Positions 33,081 through 44,287 of a DNA stretch of 64,000 nucleotides are shown here, piece by piece. The notes beneath the pieces are model-generated. The model was given only the letters and a program-made list of their open reading frames with translations. It was not told where the DNA came from and did no database searches. The position numbers and the translations under genes are program-made. This DNA is from Lepidurus packardi. Lineage: Eukaryota > Arthropoda > Branchiopoda > Notostraca > Triopsidae. The number at the start of each line of letters is the position of its first letter. The first letter of the stretch is position 1. The stretch covers positions 4,422,565 through 4,486,564 of the forward strand of contig JAKZAN010000001.1 of assembly GCA_023053545.1 (NCBI GenBank), read 5' to 3'.

Positions 33081-35016
33081 ATGGCAGAGTCAGACAATCA
33101 GCGTTCTATGGCGCAATCTGTATCTTTTAAATTTTCCAAGAAGACAGCACCGAATATCCAGAAAGACAAGTTACAGCTAGAAGAAGATGACTCTGCTTTA
33201 ACAGATTTTGTTAAAGCAGTGGAAGGGAAAACTATACACAGGTACAAGTTTAACTAAAAGCATCAAAATATTGCACTGCTTGGCCTTAATAGAGCTTTGT
33301 TGTTTCTACGAACAGTTCCTTAGCCAAGCCCGACAAACAGCCTTTGGTAATCCCCCTTATTACTGCCAATCGATGGCGTTTTGCTGCTGACAAACGAAAA
33401 GACACCGAAGAAAAGAATAGCCAAGGAACTGCTAATGAGACGACTAGTTTAGACGAACAAGCTGCTAAAGAGATCTTAGAAGGTTACATTTTTATTATCG
33501 GACACGAGATCACTTATTAAAGCCTTTAAAAATTCCTTGAACACTTAATAATTCATAGAGTCTTGTTAAAAAAAAAGTTTTATTAATTAATTAATATGCT
33601 AATTAATTGTTGTTATTCCAGAAACGGCTGCTTTGAATGGATCTGCAAAAACACGAGGACCGTCGTCGGATTGGGCTATACCCTTAGTTATGCAGAATCG
33701 TGTACCTGAAGGCTTTGAGACAGATGACCAAATGGACGTTTCTCTCCGCGCAGACGAAGTAAAAAAGACACGTTAGGCTGTATAATACGGTTCACTATTA
33801 AGTTTTCTCTTTGTTCTTTGAATATTATAGCCATCGTTGGACGATTATAAGAACGTTCCTATTGAAGAATACGGCTTAGCAATGCTGCGTGGAATGGGGT
33901 GGAAGCCCGAACCAGAGAAAAAGGGTGTTGGACCCATGGATATCGTTTTGAGACCAAAAGGTCTTGGATTGGGAGCAAATCCACGCCCCATGCAGCAAGC
34001 TAACAAAACTGGCACTGCCCAAGCTAGTGCGATAGAAGAAAATCTCCGCTTGATCAAAGGAGCGTATGTTCGAGTGATTGCTGGCAAACATGAAGGAGCG
34101 TATGGCCAGGTAACATAAATTTGTTATTGTTTGAGAGTACATTACTTTACTTTTTTTAAGGTGGAGAGTTTAGATGAAAACAATGCTCGCGTGGTTATAA
34201 AATTGGCAGTGTGTAGAAACAGCGTGAATGTCACCGAACTGGCAGTTCAGCCTGTGTCGGCTAAAGAGTACAAAGATTCTTCCCGCATCTTAAGTAATTA
34301 TAAAAACGATAATTTCTTATGTAAATGAATTGTTTGGGTTACCTATCTAGCGAATACATTGAACTTTTAGATAAAGACAAGTACGACGAATACAAAACCA
34401 AAATTGAGAAAAAGTTGGAAGCCAGTAGAGAAGAAGAGCGATCAATACACAAAAAACGCAACAGAAGTAGAAGTCCCTATTTGCGGAAAGAAGAAAGTCG
34501 CAGAAAGGAGAAGGGGAGAGAAGAAGTTAAACACAAACCTGAGGATTCGGTTGTAGCCTGGCTAGTTCCTATGCTTAGAGTACGATGTGTTGACAAAAAG
34601 TACCGGAAAGGGGAATACTACAAGCAGAAGGTAAAAGATTTTATTGAAATAATGTATATTTCATTATATATGATATGTATTTCGAACGTTTTAATTGATT
34701 TTTTATTTATTTTATTTCTTTACAGTTAATTGTGGTAGATATGATCTCACAGGAACTTTGTGTATGTAAAACGGAAGATGGAAAGCTCCTAGAAGGGTTG
34801 AAAGTATTCCAACTGGAAACCGTAGTGCCAAGAGATCCAGAAGCATTTGTCCGAGTGGTTAGAGGGAAACGAAAAGGACAACTAGGTCAAATCTTGTCGA
34901 GGGACAAAAAAGCAAACTTAGCTGCTGTACAAACTTGGCCGGATCGGGATGAAATTCTACGCTTGGATTATGAAGATATTTGCGAGTATGTTGGCAATGT
35001 AGAAGCGGAGTATTAA
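33081..35016 (+). CDS. GPKOW: GPKOW (G-patch and KOW motifs protein)
   Basis: Spliceosome-associated nuclear protein (Spp2/T54 relative) that works with the DHX16/Prp2 helicase through its G-patch. Exons 33081-33241, 33316-33482, 33622-33758, 33831-34109, 34161-34293, 34351-34630, 34726-35016. N-terminus MAESDNQRSMAQSVSFKFSK, then LVIPLITANRWRFAAD. G-patch at YGLAMLRGMGWKPEPE ... VLRPKGLGLGANP. First KOW at LIKGAYVRVIAGKHEGAYGQ. A basic RS-like stretch follows (KKRNRSRSPYLRKEE). C-terminal WLVPMLRVRCVDKKYRKGEY and a second KOW-like VRVVRGKRKGQLGQILSRD. The 34293/34351 join is one base short: one more G at the donor would restore both the AAG-GTAA donor and the frame. Convergent with INCENP. 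Confidence 0.93.
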
Positions 35017-35251
35017 CGAATTAAAGGCTATGACCATTGTGTCTTTTTTTAAAAAATTTTGACTTTTAATTCTGTCTGAAATATCAACCTTTAGTTCTAT
35101 TTTTGTAACCAATAATTACATGAAATACTCATAGAAGTATCAAAATAGTAATATAATCTTATGGTGTTTTCCACTAGTAGCATTGGATCGCGATCTAGAG
35201 TTCCTCACAACTGGCATCTAACTCTCAGACAAATTATGTTACAAAAGCGCG

Positions 35252-35348
35252 ACTTTCGGTGCACCAGCTCCGTTCCCGTTCCGCCCAGGGGAATTGAGTG
35301 GAACGGAACGGAGCTTTGCTGGGAAGTTCGGGAACACCGACCGAAAGT
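35252..35348. repeat. GGAACGGA-rich hairpin
   Basis: ACTTTCGGT at 35252-35260 pairs with ACCGAAAGT at 35340-35348, and AGCTCCGTTCC pairs with GGAACGGAGCT inside it. Similar GGAACGGA words continue to about 35500. Possibly a small foldback element; repeated at 61703-61799 as part of the large duplication. Confidence 0.45.
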
Positions 35349-35904
35349 GGCAGGGAACGAAGCGATTTTTTCGGGAAATTACCTTTCCGAAACAACGCCA
35401 TCTAGTTGAACGGAACCGATCGGATGTTTAAGCGGAACGGAGCTTCTGTTTCCGATCTCGTTCCTCTGAAAATTTGGCAGAATTGAAATGGAACGGAGTG
35501 ACAGAAGTTGACGAATGAACGGTAAAGAACGACTTTCCGGAAAGAAGAAGTTCCGGAACACTGGTGCCAACATGGGCTGCACGAGTTCACTACATGGGAG
35601 CACTCGCAATTTCACAATATTCCAAACCCACCATTATAAAGAAACGTTACTTTAAATTTCACGTAATTATACCACATTTGCAGAAAATCTCTTTTGAGTA
35701 AACAAACACTTCCTTGCTCAATAATTCTATTCAAACTTTACATGTAAAACCTTCATCGACACGAGTTTTTGGATGACCGCTCAAATGCGGGTCTCAGAAA
35801 AGGACCCTCGGAACTTAAATCAATTATCTAAATATTGTGTGTTGTTGCCAAAGGCTACTGTATATAGTGTGTGTATGAGACTTGCATATGACTAGAAATG
35901 AAAC

Positions 35905-35960
35905 TAAAAAATAAAATAAAAATAAAATAAAATGAAAATAAAATGAAAATAAAATAAAAT
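35905..35960. repeat. AAAAT/GAAAAT microsatellite
   Basis: Tandem AAAAT and GAAAAT units. The same tract occurs in the second copy at about 62356-62411. Confidence 0.7.
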
Positions 35961-36053
35961 ACGCTTACATTTTGCTTGGACACGAATAAATGAAAATCAA
36001 GCCTACGAAATGGGGGAAAATAGCAACTTTAGAAAAGGGCACTTAAAAGATAA

Positions 36054-39000
36054 TTACAAACTCTCCCTATTCTGAATCAGTGATTTATAACTGGGAGGAG
36101 AGTTCCAAACAGCACTCGACGTTCGCTTCAGCCTCATTCTACGCTTGCTATTTTTGAAAATCGATTCCAAATAGAGAGTCTTGAGTACCTCTTGAGGAGG
36201 GAAAACGCTGTTCAAAGAAGGCGGTTTCAAATTTTGATCCTTGATTGCTTTTTGGAACGAAAGACCTGAAATAAATACAAGAAATAATATTAAGTTAATG
36301 TCCCCAAAACTTGCCATTTAAACAGACTAAACATTTTACTTTTAATTTTATTCGTATTATAACCCTTTCCCCCATTTTTATAGTACCTGCAGCCCAAGAA
36401 GGAATTTTCTTGCGTGGCTCGTCCTCCTTATCCGTAGAATCCCCAGAACTGAAATCTTCCAGGCCGTAGTCGTTGGTGCTGTTCACTTTCATGTACTTTT
36501 CGCCTCGTGGAGTCATATCATAGTTGTCATCGGAGGCTTTAATAAACAAAATAAACGCATATTAAACTCGAGCCTTTTCAGAATACACAAGAAAACAGTT
36601 GGACAAAACAAATAAGTACCCAGAATAAGAAACCATCATGTAAACTAACTGGAAAAAAGTACACCGCTTTTGGAAACGATAGCGGAATCAAACATAATTA
36701 TAAAATGAGAATAATAATAATACAAAAAGAACTTGAATACTATACATACTTTTATTGCCGTCTAAAGTTGCAGCAGTGTTGAGGTTGCTCTTGGCAAATT
36801 GAGCTCGCTGGTACTTTTCGCGTTCTATTTGCATTTGCCTTCATAATTACCAATTAATTATTTTCATGTCTAAATATTAGAAGACAATAAAAGAAGTTAA
36901 AAAGGCGTACTTGATTCTCTGTTCCATTTCTTTCTTCTTCGCTAAGTTCTTGCGTTGTTCCTCTTCTTCAGCCTCTTTCAATTTTGCCTTCTTTAGTTCT
37001 TCTTCGGCTCGACGCCGTTCTTCCACTTCCAAACACTTCACTTCAGCCAACTGCCTGCGCCTAGACAACACGCCATACATTTAGTCAAACAAGTCACAAT
37101 GATTAGGCAAAGAGTGCTAATTGTACTTGAGAGCATCTTGCTCGCGTTTTTCTTTCAACTGTTGCGAATAAGCAGCCATTTTTTCTTGCTTGGACGCCAC
37201 TTTGGATTGGATAAGATTGTTTATTTCTTGCTCTTTTGCCAACCGAGAAGCGTGGACACGTTGAGCTTTCTCCTCTGTAATTCTATTAATTCAAAAGAAT
37301 AACCGTAAATACGTTAAATTTTCCATATTTCAAAAGCACAATACCGTTTCTTCTCTTCAGCTTTGGTTCGCAGAAGTTCCTCCTTTTTACGAGCAGCTTC
37401 TTCCTCTTTCTCTCGTCGACGACGAGCCTCCTCCTCCTTCTTAGCTCGTTCTTCCGCTTCGGTGAATTTGGGAGCCAGGGCTTGCGTACTTGGCAGAAAA
37501 GAAGTAATTCCAGAAACGATATTTGTACCTAAACGACTTGTAGACTATCGAAAGAAGAAAGTCATTAATTGTCCTTATTTTCAGAACTAGTTTTTATTTT
37601 TACTTTGCTATTCGAGAAGTACTTCTGGGATCCACTACCCGTGCTGCTGGCCAACTGGCCTGTTGAAATCTGTTTAGAAATCGCCTAAACAACATTCCAA
37701 ATAAATTAGAAAACGTTCATGTTGAAACCCAAAAACATACTCTGGTTGGCGGCGTCTTTTTCTTTGGTTTCACGCTGGAAGCAAACGATTCTTCGACATT
37801 TTGAAGAGTGTTTTCTGCCGACACCTTCTTGTCCTTAATAATCGAGATCCGTTTGGCCCGTTCCAAGCTCTTTTTACTCAAAACTTGCGTCAAACTAATG
37901 CCCTAAATTAATAAAATAACAACAAAAAATCCAAAAAACAAAATACAATAAAATTATAAAGCACAATACAAGAACAAGCTTATGAAGATCTACTAGGAAA
38001 ATTAAACTAGAAAGAAAAATTAACCTAATCGATTGTTGTATACACGAAAAGCAAAAGATTTTCAGGCATGGATTTCTTACAGAACGTTGGAGAGACAGCA
38101 ACGATTTCCTAAACGAACGGACCTCAGGTTCTACAGCTACTTCATTGGAGGCCGGTTCTCCCCTTTCTTGCACTTCTTCTGCAGGAATTTCAGTCTTCTT
38201 GACTGCTGCTCGCATGCGGACACTCAACTTAGGGACGGACAAATTCGGAACTACTGCTTGGTTCGTTGCAGCAACAATACCAACATTACTTTCCTCGGCT
38301 GCTTCAGGTTTCTCAGTTTTCTCTTCTGAGACATCTGGAGCAGCAAGTGGTAGCTCAACCGGAAGAACCGTCTCTTCAGGATCCAAAGACGATTTGCGGA
38401 CGCCCGAACCAGAATCTTGGGTTTCTGGTTCCCCAAAACAAAGAAGCCGTCCCGGGACGGCAGCAACAATACCAACATTACTTTCCTCGGCTGCTTCAGG
38501 TTTCTCAGTTTTCTCTTCTGAGACATCTGGAGCAGCAAGTGGTAGCTCAACCGGAAGAACCGTCTCTTCAGGATCCAAAGACGATTTGCGGACGCCCGAA
38601 CCAGAATCTTGGGTTTCTGGTTCCCCAAAACAAAGAAGCCGTCCCGGGACGGCAGCAACAATACCAACATTACTTTCCTCGGCTGCTTCAGGTTTCTCAG
38701 TTTTCTCTTCTGAGACATCTGGAGCAGCAAGTGGTAGCTCAACCGGAAGAACCGTCTCTTCAGGATCCAAAGACGATTTGCGGACGCCCGAACCAGAATC
38801 TTGGGTTTCTGGTTCCCCAAAACAAAGAAGCCGTCCCGGGACGGCAGCAACAATACCAACATTACTTTCCTCGGCTGCTTCAGGTTTCTCAGTTTTCTCT
38901 TCTGAGACATCTGGAGCAGCAAGTGGTAGCTCAACCGGAAGAACCGTCTCTTCAGGATCCAAAGACGATTTGCGGACGCCCGAACCAGAATCTTGGGTTT

Positions 39001-40278
39001 CTGGTTCCCCAAAACAAAGAAGCCGTCCCGGGACGGCAGCAACAATACCAACATTACTTTCCTCGGCTGCTTCAGGTTTCTCAGTTTTCTCTTCTGAGAC
39101 ATCTGGAGCAGCAAGTGGTAGCTCAACCGGAAGAACCGTCTCTTCAGGATCCAAAGACGATTTGCGGACGCCCGAACCAGAAACCCAAGATTTACCTTTG
39201 CCTTGGGATTGTTTTTTTTTACGACGAGGTGGTTTGACTGCCTTTTTGGGTATAGCTAGTAGCTCAACAGCGTTTCCTTCGACAGACGGGCGTCGTAACT
39301 TAGCTTTGAGATTAAAATCCATAACATTCTGTGAAATCTTCAGCTTGGCTTGCTATAAAGACAAAATTATTAAGTAACAAAACAAATGAAGAATTGCTTC
39401 ATGAATGCGGAAAGTTACCTGAGATGCTTTCCTGCCTGGCCTGCGTGACACGATTTCTTCAATTTGGTTCTCCGACACTTCTTCTGCAGGAATTTCAGTC
39501 TTCTTGACTGCTGCTCGCATGCGGACACTCAACTTAGGGACGGACAAATTCGGAACTACTGCTTGGTTCGTTGCAGCAACAATACCAACATTACTTTCCT
39601 CGGCTGCTTCAGGTTTCTCAGTTTTCTCTTCTGAGACATCTGGAGCAGCAAGTGGTAGCTCAACCGGAAGAACCGTCTCTTCAGGATCCAAAGACGATTT
39701 GCGGACGCCCGAACCAGAAACCCAAGATTTACCTTTGCCTTGGGATTGTTTTTTTTTTACGACGAGGTGGTTTGACTGCCTTTTTGGGTATAGCTAGTAG
39801 CTCAACAGCGTTTCCTTCGACAGACGGGCGTCGTAACTTAGCTTTGAGATTAAAATCCCTAACATTCTGTGAAATCTTCAGCTTGGCTTGCTATAAAGAC
39901 AAAATTATTAAGTAACAAAACAAATGAAGAATTGCTTCATGAATGCGGAAAGTTACCTGAGATGCTTTCCTGCCTGGCCTGCGTGACACGATTTCTTCAA
40001 TTTGGTTCTCCTTGTCTAAAGCAATACGCTTGCGGACAGTGGCTGGAGGTTTCGGGAGTAAAACCATCTGTTCGCTAGCCATGGCAGTTCCAGCGCCTTC
40101 CAACATTTCTTTTAAAATGGCATCCTTTTCAGCCTATACGGAATTTAGGTTAGTAAAGGAACGTGTGGAGAGTACGAATTACATTGATTTCGGCAACGAA
40201 GTTTGTAATTTGCTTGAAAGCGTTATTTTCAAACGCTTTCAAATGGGCAGCATTTTCGTGTAAATCGTCGGTAGCCAT
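36054..40278 (-). CDS. INCENP: INCENP (inner centromere protein)
   Basis: Scaffold of the chromosomal passenger complex; its IN-box binds and activates Aurora B. Exons, 5' to 3': 40278-40183, 40133-39957, 39890-39419, 39352-38081, 37902-37741, 37684-37604, 37544-37345, 37282-37127, 37060-36911, 36838-36750, 36536-36387, 36265-36054. N-terminal targeting part starts [19 protein letters not shown]. Middle is repeat-rich (192-bp units). Then a long charged helix ([20 protein letters not shown]). IN-box reads [21 protein letters not shown] and [12 protein letters not shown]; the TSS serines are the Aurora B targets in known INCENPs. The exon at 39890-39419 duplicates the next and has one extra A in a poly-A run, breaking its frame; skipping it restores the frame. 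Confidence 0.9.
38171..39473 (-). repeat. INCENP exon duplication, copy with expanded array
   Basis: Matches 39476-40011 apart from four additional 192-bp units and one base in a poly-T (coding poly-A) tract. It includes exon sequence and the intron with CTATAAAGACAAAATTATTA. Confidence 0.9.
38268..39182 (-). repeat. INCENP in-frame minisatellite: 192-bp unit, about 4.8 copies
   Basis: Unit starts at 38268, 38460, 38652, 38844 and 39036, exactly 192 bp apart, and copies look identical. Each encodes 64 residues on the minus strand, including [19 protein letters not shown] and [17 protein letters not shown]. The duplicated exon at 39419-39890 has only one unit, so the array arose by expansion of a single unit. 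Because 192 is divisible by three, spurious long ORFs appear in other frames and on the plus strand. Confidence 0.95.
39476..40011 (-). repeat. INCENP exon duplication, single-unit copy
   Basis: Tandem partner of 38171-39473 with one 192-bp unit. Its T tract at about 39749-39758 has ten T against nine in the partner, which shifts the coding frame. Confidence 0.9.
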
Positions 40279-42053
40279 TGTTTCCGAGGTCTTGTTTTGT
40301 ATTTCCAGATACTACGTCAACTCTTGAGAAACGACGAATTACGGAAAGAGCGCCACACAGGGACCTGTCGATAAAAACTCGAGTCAAAGTCAACGAGCAA
40401 GGACAAAGCCATTTAACATGCTGTGCAAGTTGCTTGGATGTAATTCTAAATTGCATCTTTTCTCTGAGGTGGGGCATTTTCTGTGTCCTCCAGCTCATAG
40501 CAGAAAGGGATTTCACTTTTTAAAAGTTTGGGTTTGGTTTTGGACAGGAGGCCTACAGGTTCGAAATGAGCAACCTTTACTTAACCCCACGGAGGCTTCC
40601 CTTTACCCATTTCTTCGACACTATGGTACACTTGAATCTTATTTTATACCCCCAAAATGTGCAAGGCCGACCCTGACCCTTGACATTCTCCAATTAACCA
40701 TGATAAACATCCGTATGCCTACTCTCCCTTGACAGTTTGCCTACATTGTTACAATATTTCATACAGTAATAAATAAGCACAAGGTTGTCCTAATTAAGAT
40801 AACGTAGAACAAAACCAGCCTACGTATACTGAACAACCTATGTTTTTTTCTCCTGATACTGCTTAGCTGACTCTTTTGAATGTAACTTTCTAGCTCTGCT
40901 TTCTTCTTTCCGTACTTATGCTCCTCAGGTTAGCGATACATTATTTTTCATTACCTTATTTGCCAATAAAATACATATCAGGATCAGTCACTGATTTAAA
41001 AAATGCCTACTACACTCTTGGACCGACCGCTAAACACAACTGCTGCGTGATTCCACGTCGCCAAAAATCAAATTAGACTCCGCCTAGGAACGATTTTGCC
41101 AGCTCGAGGCCGTCTCGTCGTGATGGCAGCGCTGCCCGAAATAAGGTGTGCATAAAACTCGAATGTGGAAAATGCGAAATGATCCTTCAAAGCCGTACTT
41201 CTCTACTTGCGAAATCCCGCTAATGATGGTTAAATGTGAAACTGTAAATTCGGGGAGAAAATAAATACTAGATCATCCAAAAATACACTGAAAACCATTT
41301 AAAACGAAATGTGTTAACACAAAATGGTCTTCCGGTCCGGACAAAACGCTATGTAATTCCATACATTTGTTTCCTTTTAACATGAAACAAAAATCGCTTA
41401 ACACGAACAAATTTCACGTCTCGGAAGAACAACAAGATAGATTTTTGTTGCGACAAAGTATTTTTGAACGACAAAGTACAAAATCTCCCACTGCTAATGG
41501 GAAGGGTTGTAGAGCCTTAAAAACATGCCTTACTTCAAATTTACACCCCTGAAGTTCAAATTTTTGTCTTTTTCGCCCCAACAGTCTGTAGACAATCAAA
41601 ACTTCATTTTTATTTCCAGTCTGTTAAAATGCTTTAAAATGTCTGTACTGTCAATCTACGATTATAAACTTGAATATCAACTCTGTTATCGTGACAGTTT
41701 TTTTATTAACTAGGCTTTTTGTATATATCTGCTTCCACAAATTCCTTTTACCGCGAAAAAATATTTCGGTCCCTTCGATTTCGTGTTAAGCGATTTTCAC
41801 TGTATACATCTTTACTCTATGCGCTTCCCGTTATAGTTTCGCATGGTGTTTCGTATTTAAGACGCTTCGCGTCTCACGTTTTAGACTTTTTGCGTTTCGC
41901 ATTTAGTAAACGCCGTCCAAAATGTAATAGGTAGCACCACTGTAGTTTTGATCGTAAACAAAGAGGAATCATCAGAAATATTATTATTATTAGTTGCTGG
42001 ATATTTTTCTGAGTTTGTTTGGCAAAATTCGCAGAATTATTCACTATTCAGAA
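40279..42053. other. Intergenic spacer between INCENP and KPTN start sites
   Basis: Head-to-head spacer that should hold both promoters. An inverted pair, AAAATCGCTTAACACGAA at about 41391-41408 and TTCGTGTTAAGCGATTTT at about 41782-41799, suggests a degraded MITE. No gene seen. Confidence 0.4.
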
Positions 42054-43835
42054 ATGACTGCTAAAGCCGGCGTTGGACACAGTTGGGTTGACTGTCATTT
42101 GTTTACGCTCCATTCCCAGGGAAGCGTGTACACCATGAGTCTTTTGCGCGCGAAAGAAGACGAAGACAAGAATGGCTTGCCAACGTCTATCATTGCTGCT
42201 CCTCTTTCGAAGCCAGTCTACTATATGGGTTTTAGTCAGAGTTCAGAGGGAGGTGTATTGCCATCCATGAAGGAACTTCAGTCTATATGTTTACCTGGTA
42301 TTTATTATACTAAATATTTACTACCAAATATTTGAAGTAAGGAAAAACTTTTTGTTGGTATTAAAGGTAACTCGGATATAATTTCCATCGACGCGTTCTA
42401 TAAACCAAATCTTGATTGTGTATTTGTTGTTGGAGTAACAGCATTTAAGGTAATATCAACTAGCTTTTTTAATATGTAATGCGTTTTCATATTTAGATAG
42501 GGGAAAGTGTTCATTCGCTTAGCGTGCATATAATGAAAGAAGAATTATTACACAGCTATGTAATAGATCTCAAGTTCATTCCCTATCAGCTGTATCATTT
42601 TTACTTACAAGACGGAAAAAACTCCAAAGAAGTAAATAATCGAAACATAATACCCATTTGTTAAAATTGAACTACATTCAGGTCGTATGGCTACTCAGTG
42701 GTAGTGATCGTAGAATACATTTATATAGAGAGAGTAGTAGTATTCCGGACGTCTATGCTGAAGTGCTCGTTAATGAAACTTTTCCGGAATTAGAAGGGGA
42801 GTGTCCAAGCGTTGTCTTATGGATGGATGGAGTTGAACTGCAAAACATGTAATTCCACTTCCTATGTCAAGTTGAGGTAGTAAAATGAAGAGTTTTTTTA
42901 GGAGATTATTTGCACTGGGAAGTGAATGTGGAGCGTTACGCTTAACCTTAACTGACACTATTAATCTTCAAGTTTTAAAAAGATGGAGCATTGAATTGGC
43001 CAATCCTATCAGTTCTGTTCGGTTCTTTACGTACCAAACTCACATACCGGCTTCAAGTTTCATGAGCGGTAGAGCTATTATCGTGTATGGGATTTTTTTT
43101 TAGATTCTAAGTAATTTTTTTTTTCTTTCTTTCTTTTTCATTTAGAGGAAGAATGTGGCGAGTCTGAAAGGTTGAGTTGTAATGTACAAGATTATAATTT
43201 GTTGGTTACAAATACTTTATTAAAGTCAAGAGTGTATGAGTAAGTTAACTAATTGCCCGGAGAGTATAAATTAAGTGCTTGTTTTTATAGGACTGTCAGT
43301 GAATGGGGCCTATCTCGTTATTCGGAATTACCTGGTTCGGATACCTTTGACGCTGTAGTGTGTTCCACCGTTGCTGATATTAACATGGATGGCAAAAACG
43401 AGATAATTCTCGGAACTTATGGACAAGTAATTTTTTTTACGTGCTTCCTGTTTTTAAGTAGTTTGATTTCATAGGAACTTATTATGTATAATCAAACTGG
43501 GAACAGATCAGAAAAACTGTCATGGAGTGTTCTCTTTCAAAAGAGCTTTTCTCATCCCTTGTTGTCGATTCATTACGAGGACGTAACGATGGATGGGGTT
43601 TGCGAGTTGGTTGTCATGACTACTCGCGGAGTGCAAGTTCTTCAAGTAAGTCTGACATGGTTTTAAAAGTTCCATCACCACTGATCGTTGTTTTTTACTA
43701 TATTAGCACGATCTCTCCGAGGTAGCCCAGTTGTGCATTCAGCGTCTGCATAAGTTTCTTCGGTCGACATCTAGCCCCGACTCTTTTCGATTGTTGTTGG
43801 AAGAAGATGTTTTGAAAAGTGTAGTTCCTCATTGA
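42054..43835 (+). CDS. KPTN: Kaptin (KICSTOR subunit)
   Basis: Kaptin is part of the KICSTOR complex that brings GATOR1 to lysosomes to restrain mTORC1. Nine exons join in frame to 445 residues: 42054-42297, 42367-42449, 42497-42631, 42682-42848, 42902-43082, 43148-43239, 43291-43426, 43475-43645, 43707-43835. Recognisable parts are VVWLLSGSDRRIHLYRES, ETFPELEGECPSVVLWMDG, ELPGSDTFDAVVCSTVADIN with MDGKNEIILGTYGQ, and SFSHPLLSIHYEDVTMDGV with ELVVMTTRGVQVLQ. The last two are the FG-GAP-like propeller repeats of the family. Length matches known kaptins (about 430). The start at 42054 is the first ATG giving the conserved lead-in. Intron 43083-43147 has a weak donor (GTGTAT). Confidence 0.9.
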
Positions 43836-44287
43836 GTTTGCTACCACTATTGCACGTACTTCAATCTAGAGCTTAGTTTTGGATCTTAAATCAAGTAGTG
43901 TTATATGTCGCCTTTAAGGTCCATTGGGGCATAGGAGGCTGCCATCACATGAAAATATCATTTGATCGATAAGCGAATTATAGAGAGCGCAGTTGTTGTG
44001 TCGCAGAGCGCACCTAAACAAAACAGAATGCCAGAAAATGTTTAGAAAGTGTTTCCAACCGATGTATAGTGCCAAATTTGAAAATATCTTGTGAATCTGA
44101 GCAGACGTCATAGTTGTAAATGGGCGGAGCTACTAAAGTTATTTGTTTACTTTGAATTGCGTTTATTGAAACTATGTTTGTTAATAAAATTTGTAAGTTT
44201 GCTATGATAAATTAGGTTTGTTAATCCATCAAATAACCTTACACAGGTGTTTCGGCTTATTGCGTCTTTCGACGGACAAGTAGGAGG
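43836..44287. other. Spacer between KPTN and ECH1
   Basis: Non-coding; KPTN 3' UTR and ECH1 promoter expected. No repeat or RNA recognised. Confidence 0.4.

Larger units (their letters stand above)
35017..36053. other. Intergenic spacer between convergent GPKOW and INCENP
   Basis: Contains a GGAACGGA-rich hairpin at 35252-35348 and an A/T microsatellite at about 35905-35960. Copied almost unchanged at 61468-62504. Confidence 0.5.

Noticed and set aside
38268-39182. CRISPR-like regular repeats
   Set aside because: Units are 192 bp, contiguous and coding, with no spacers, in an animal gene.
38145-39377. Long plus-strand ORFs (410 and 323 codons) and a second minus-strand ORF (291 codons)
   Set aside because: They exist only because the 192-bp INCENP repeat is divisible by three and lacks stops; the minus-strand INCENP frame has splice sites and homology.
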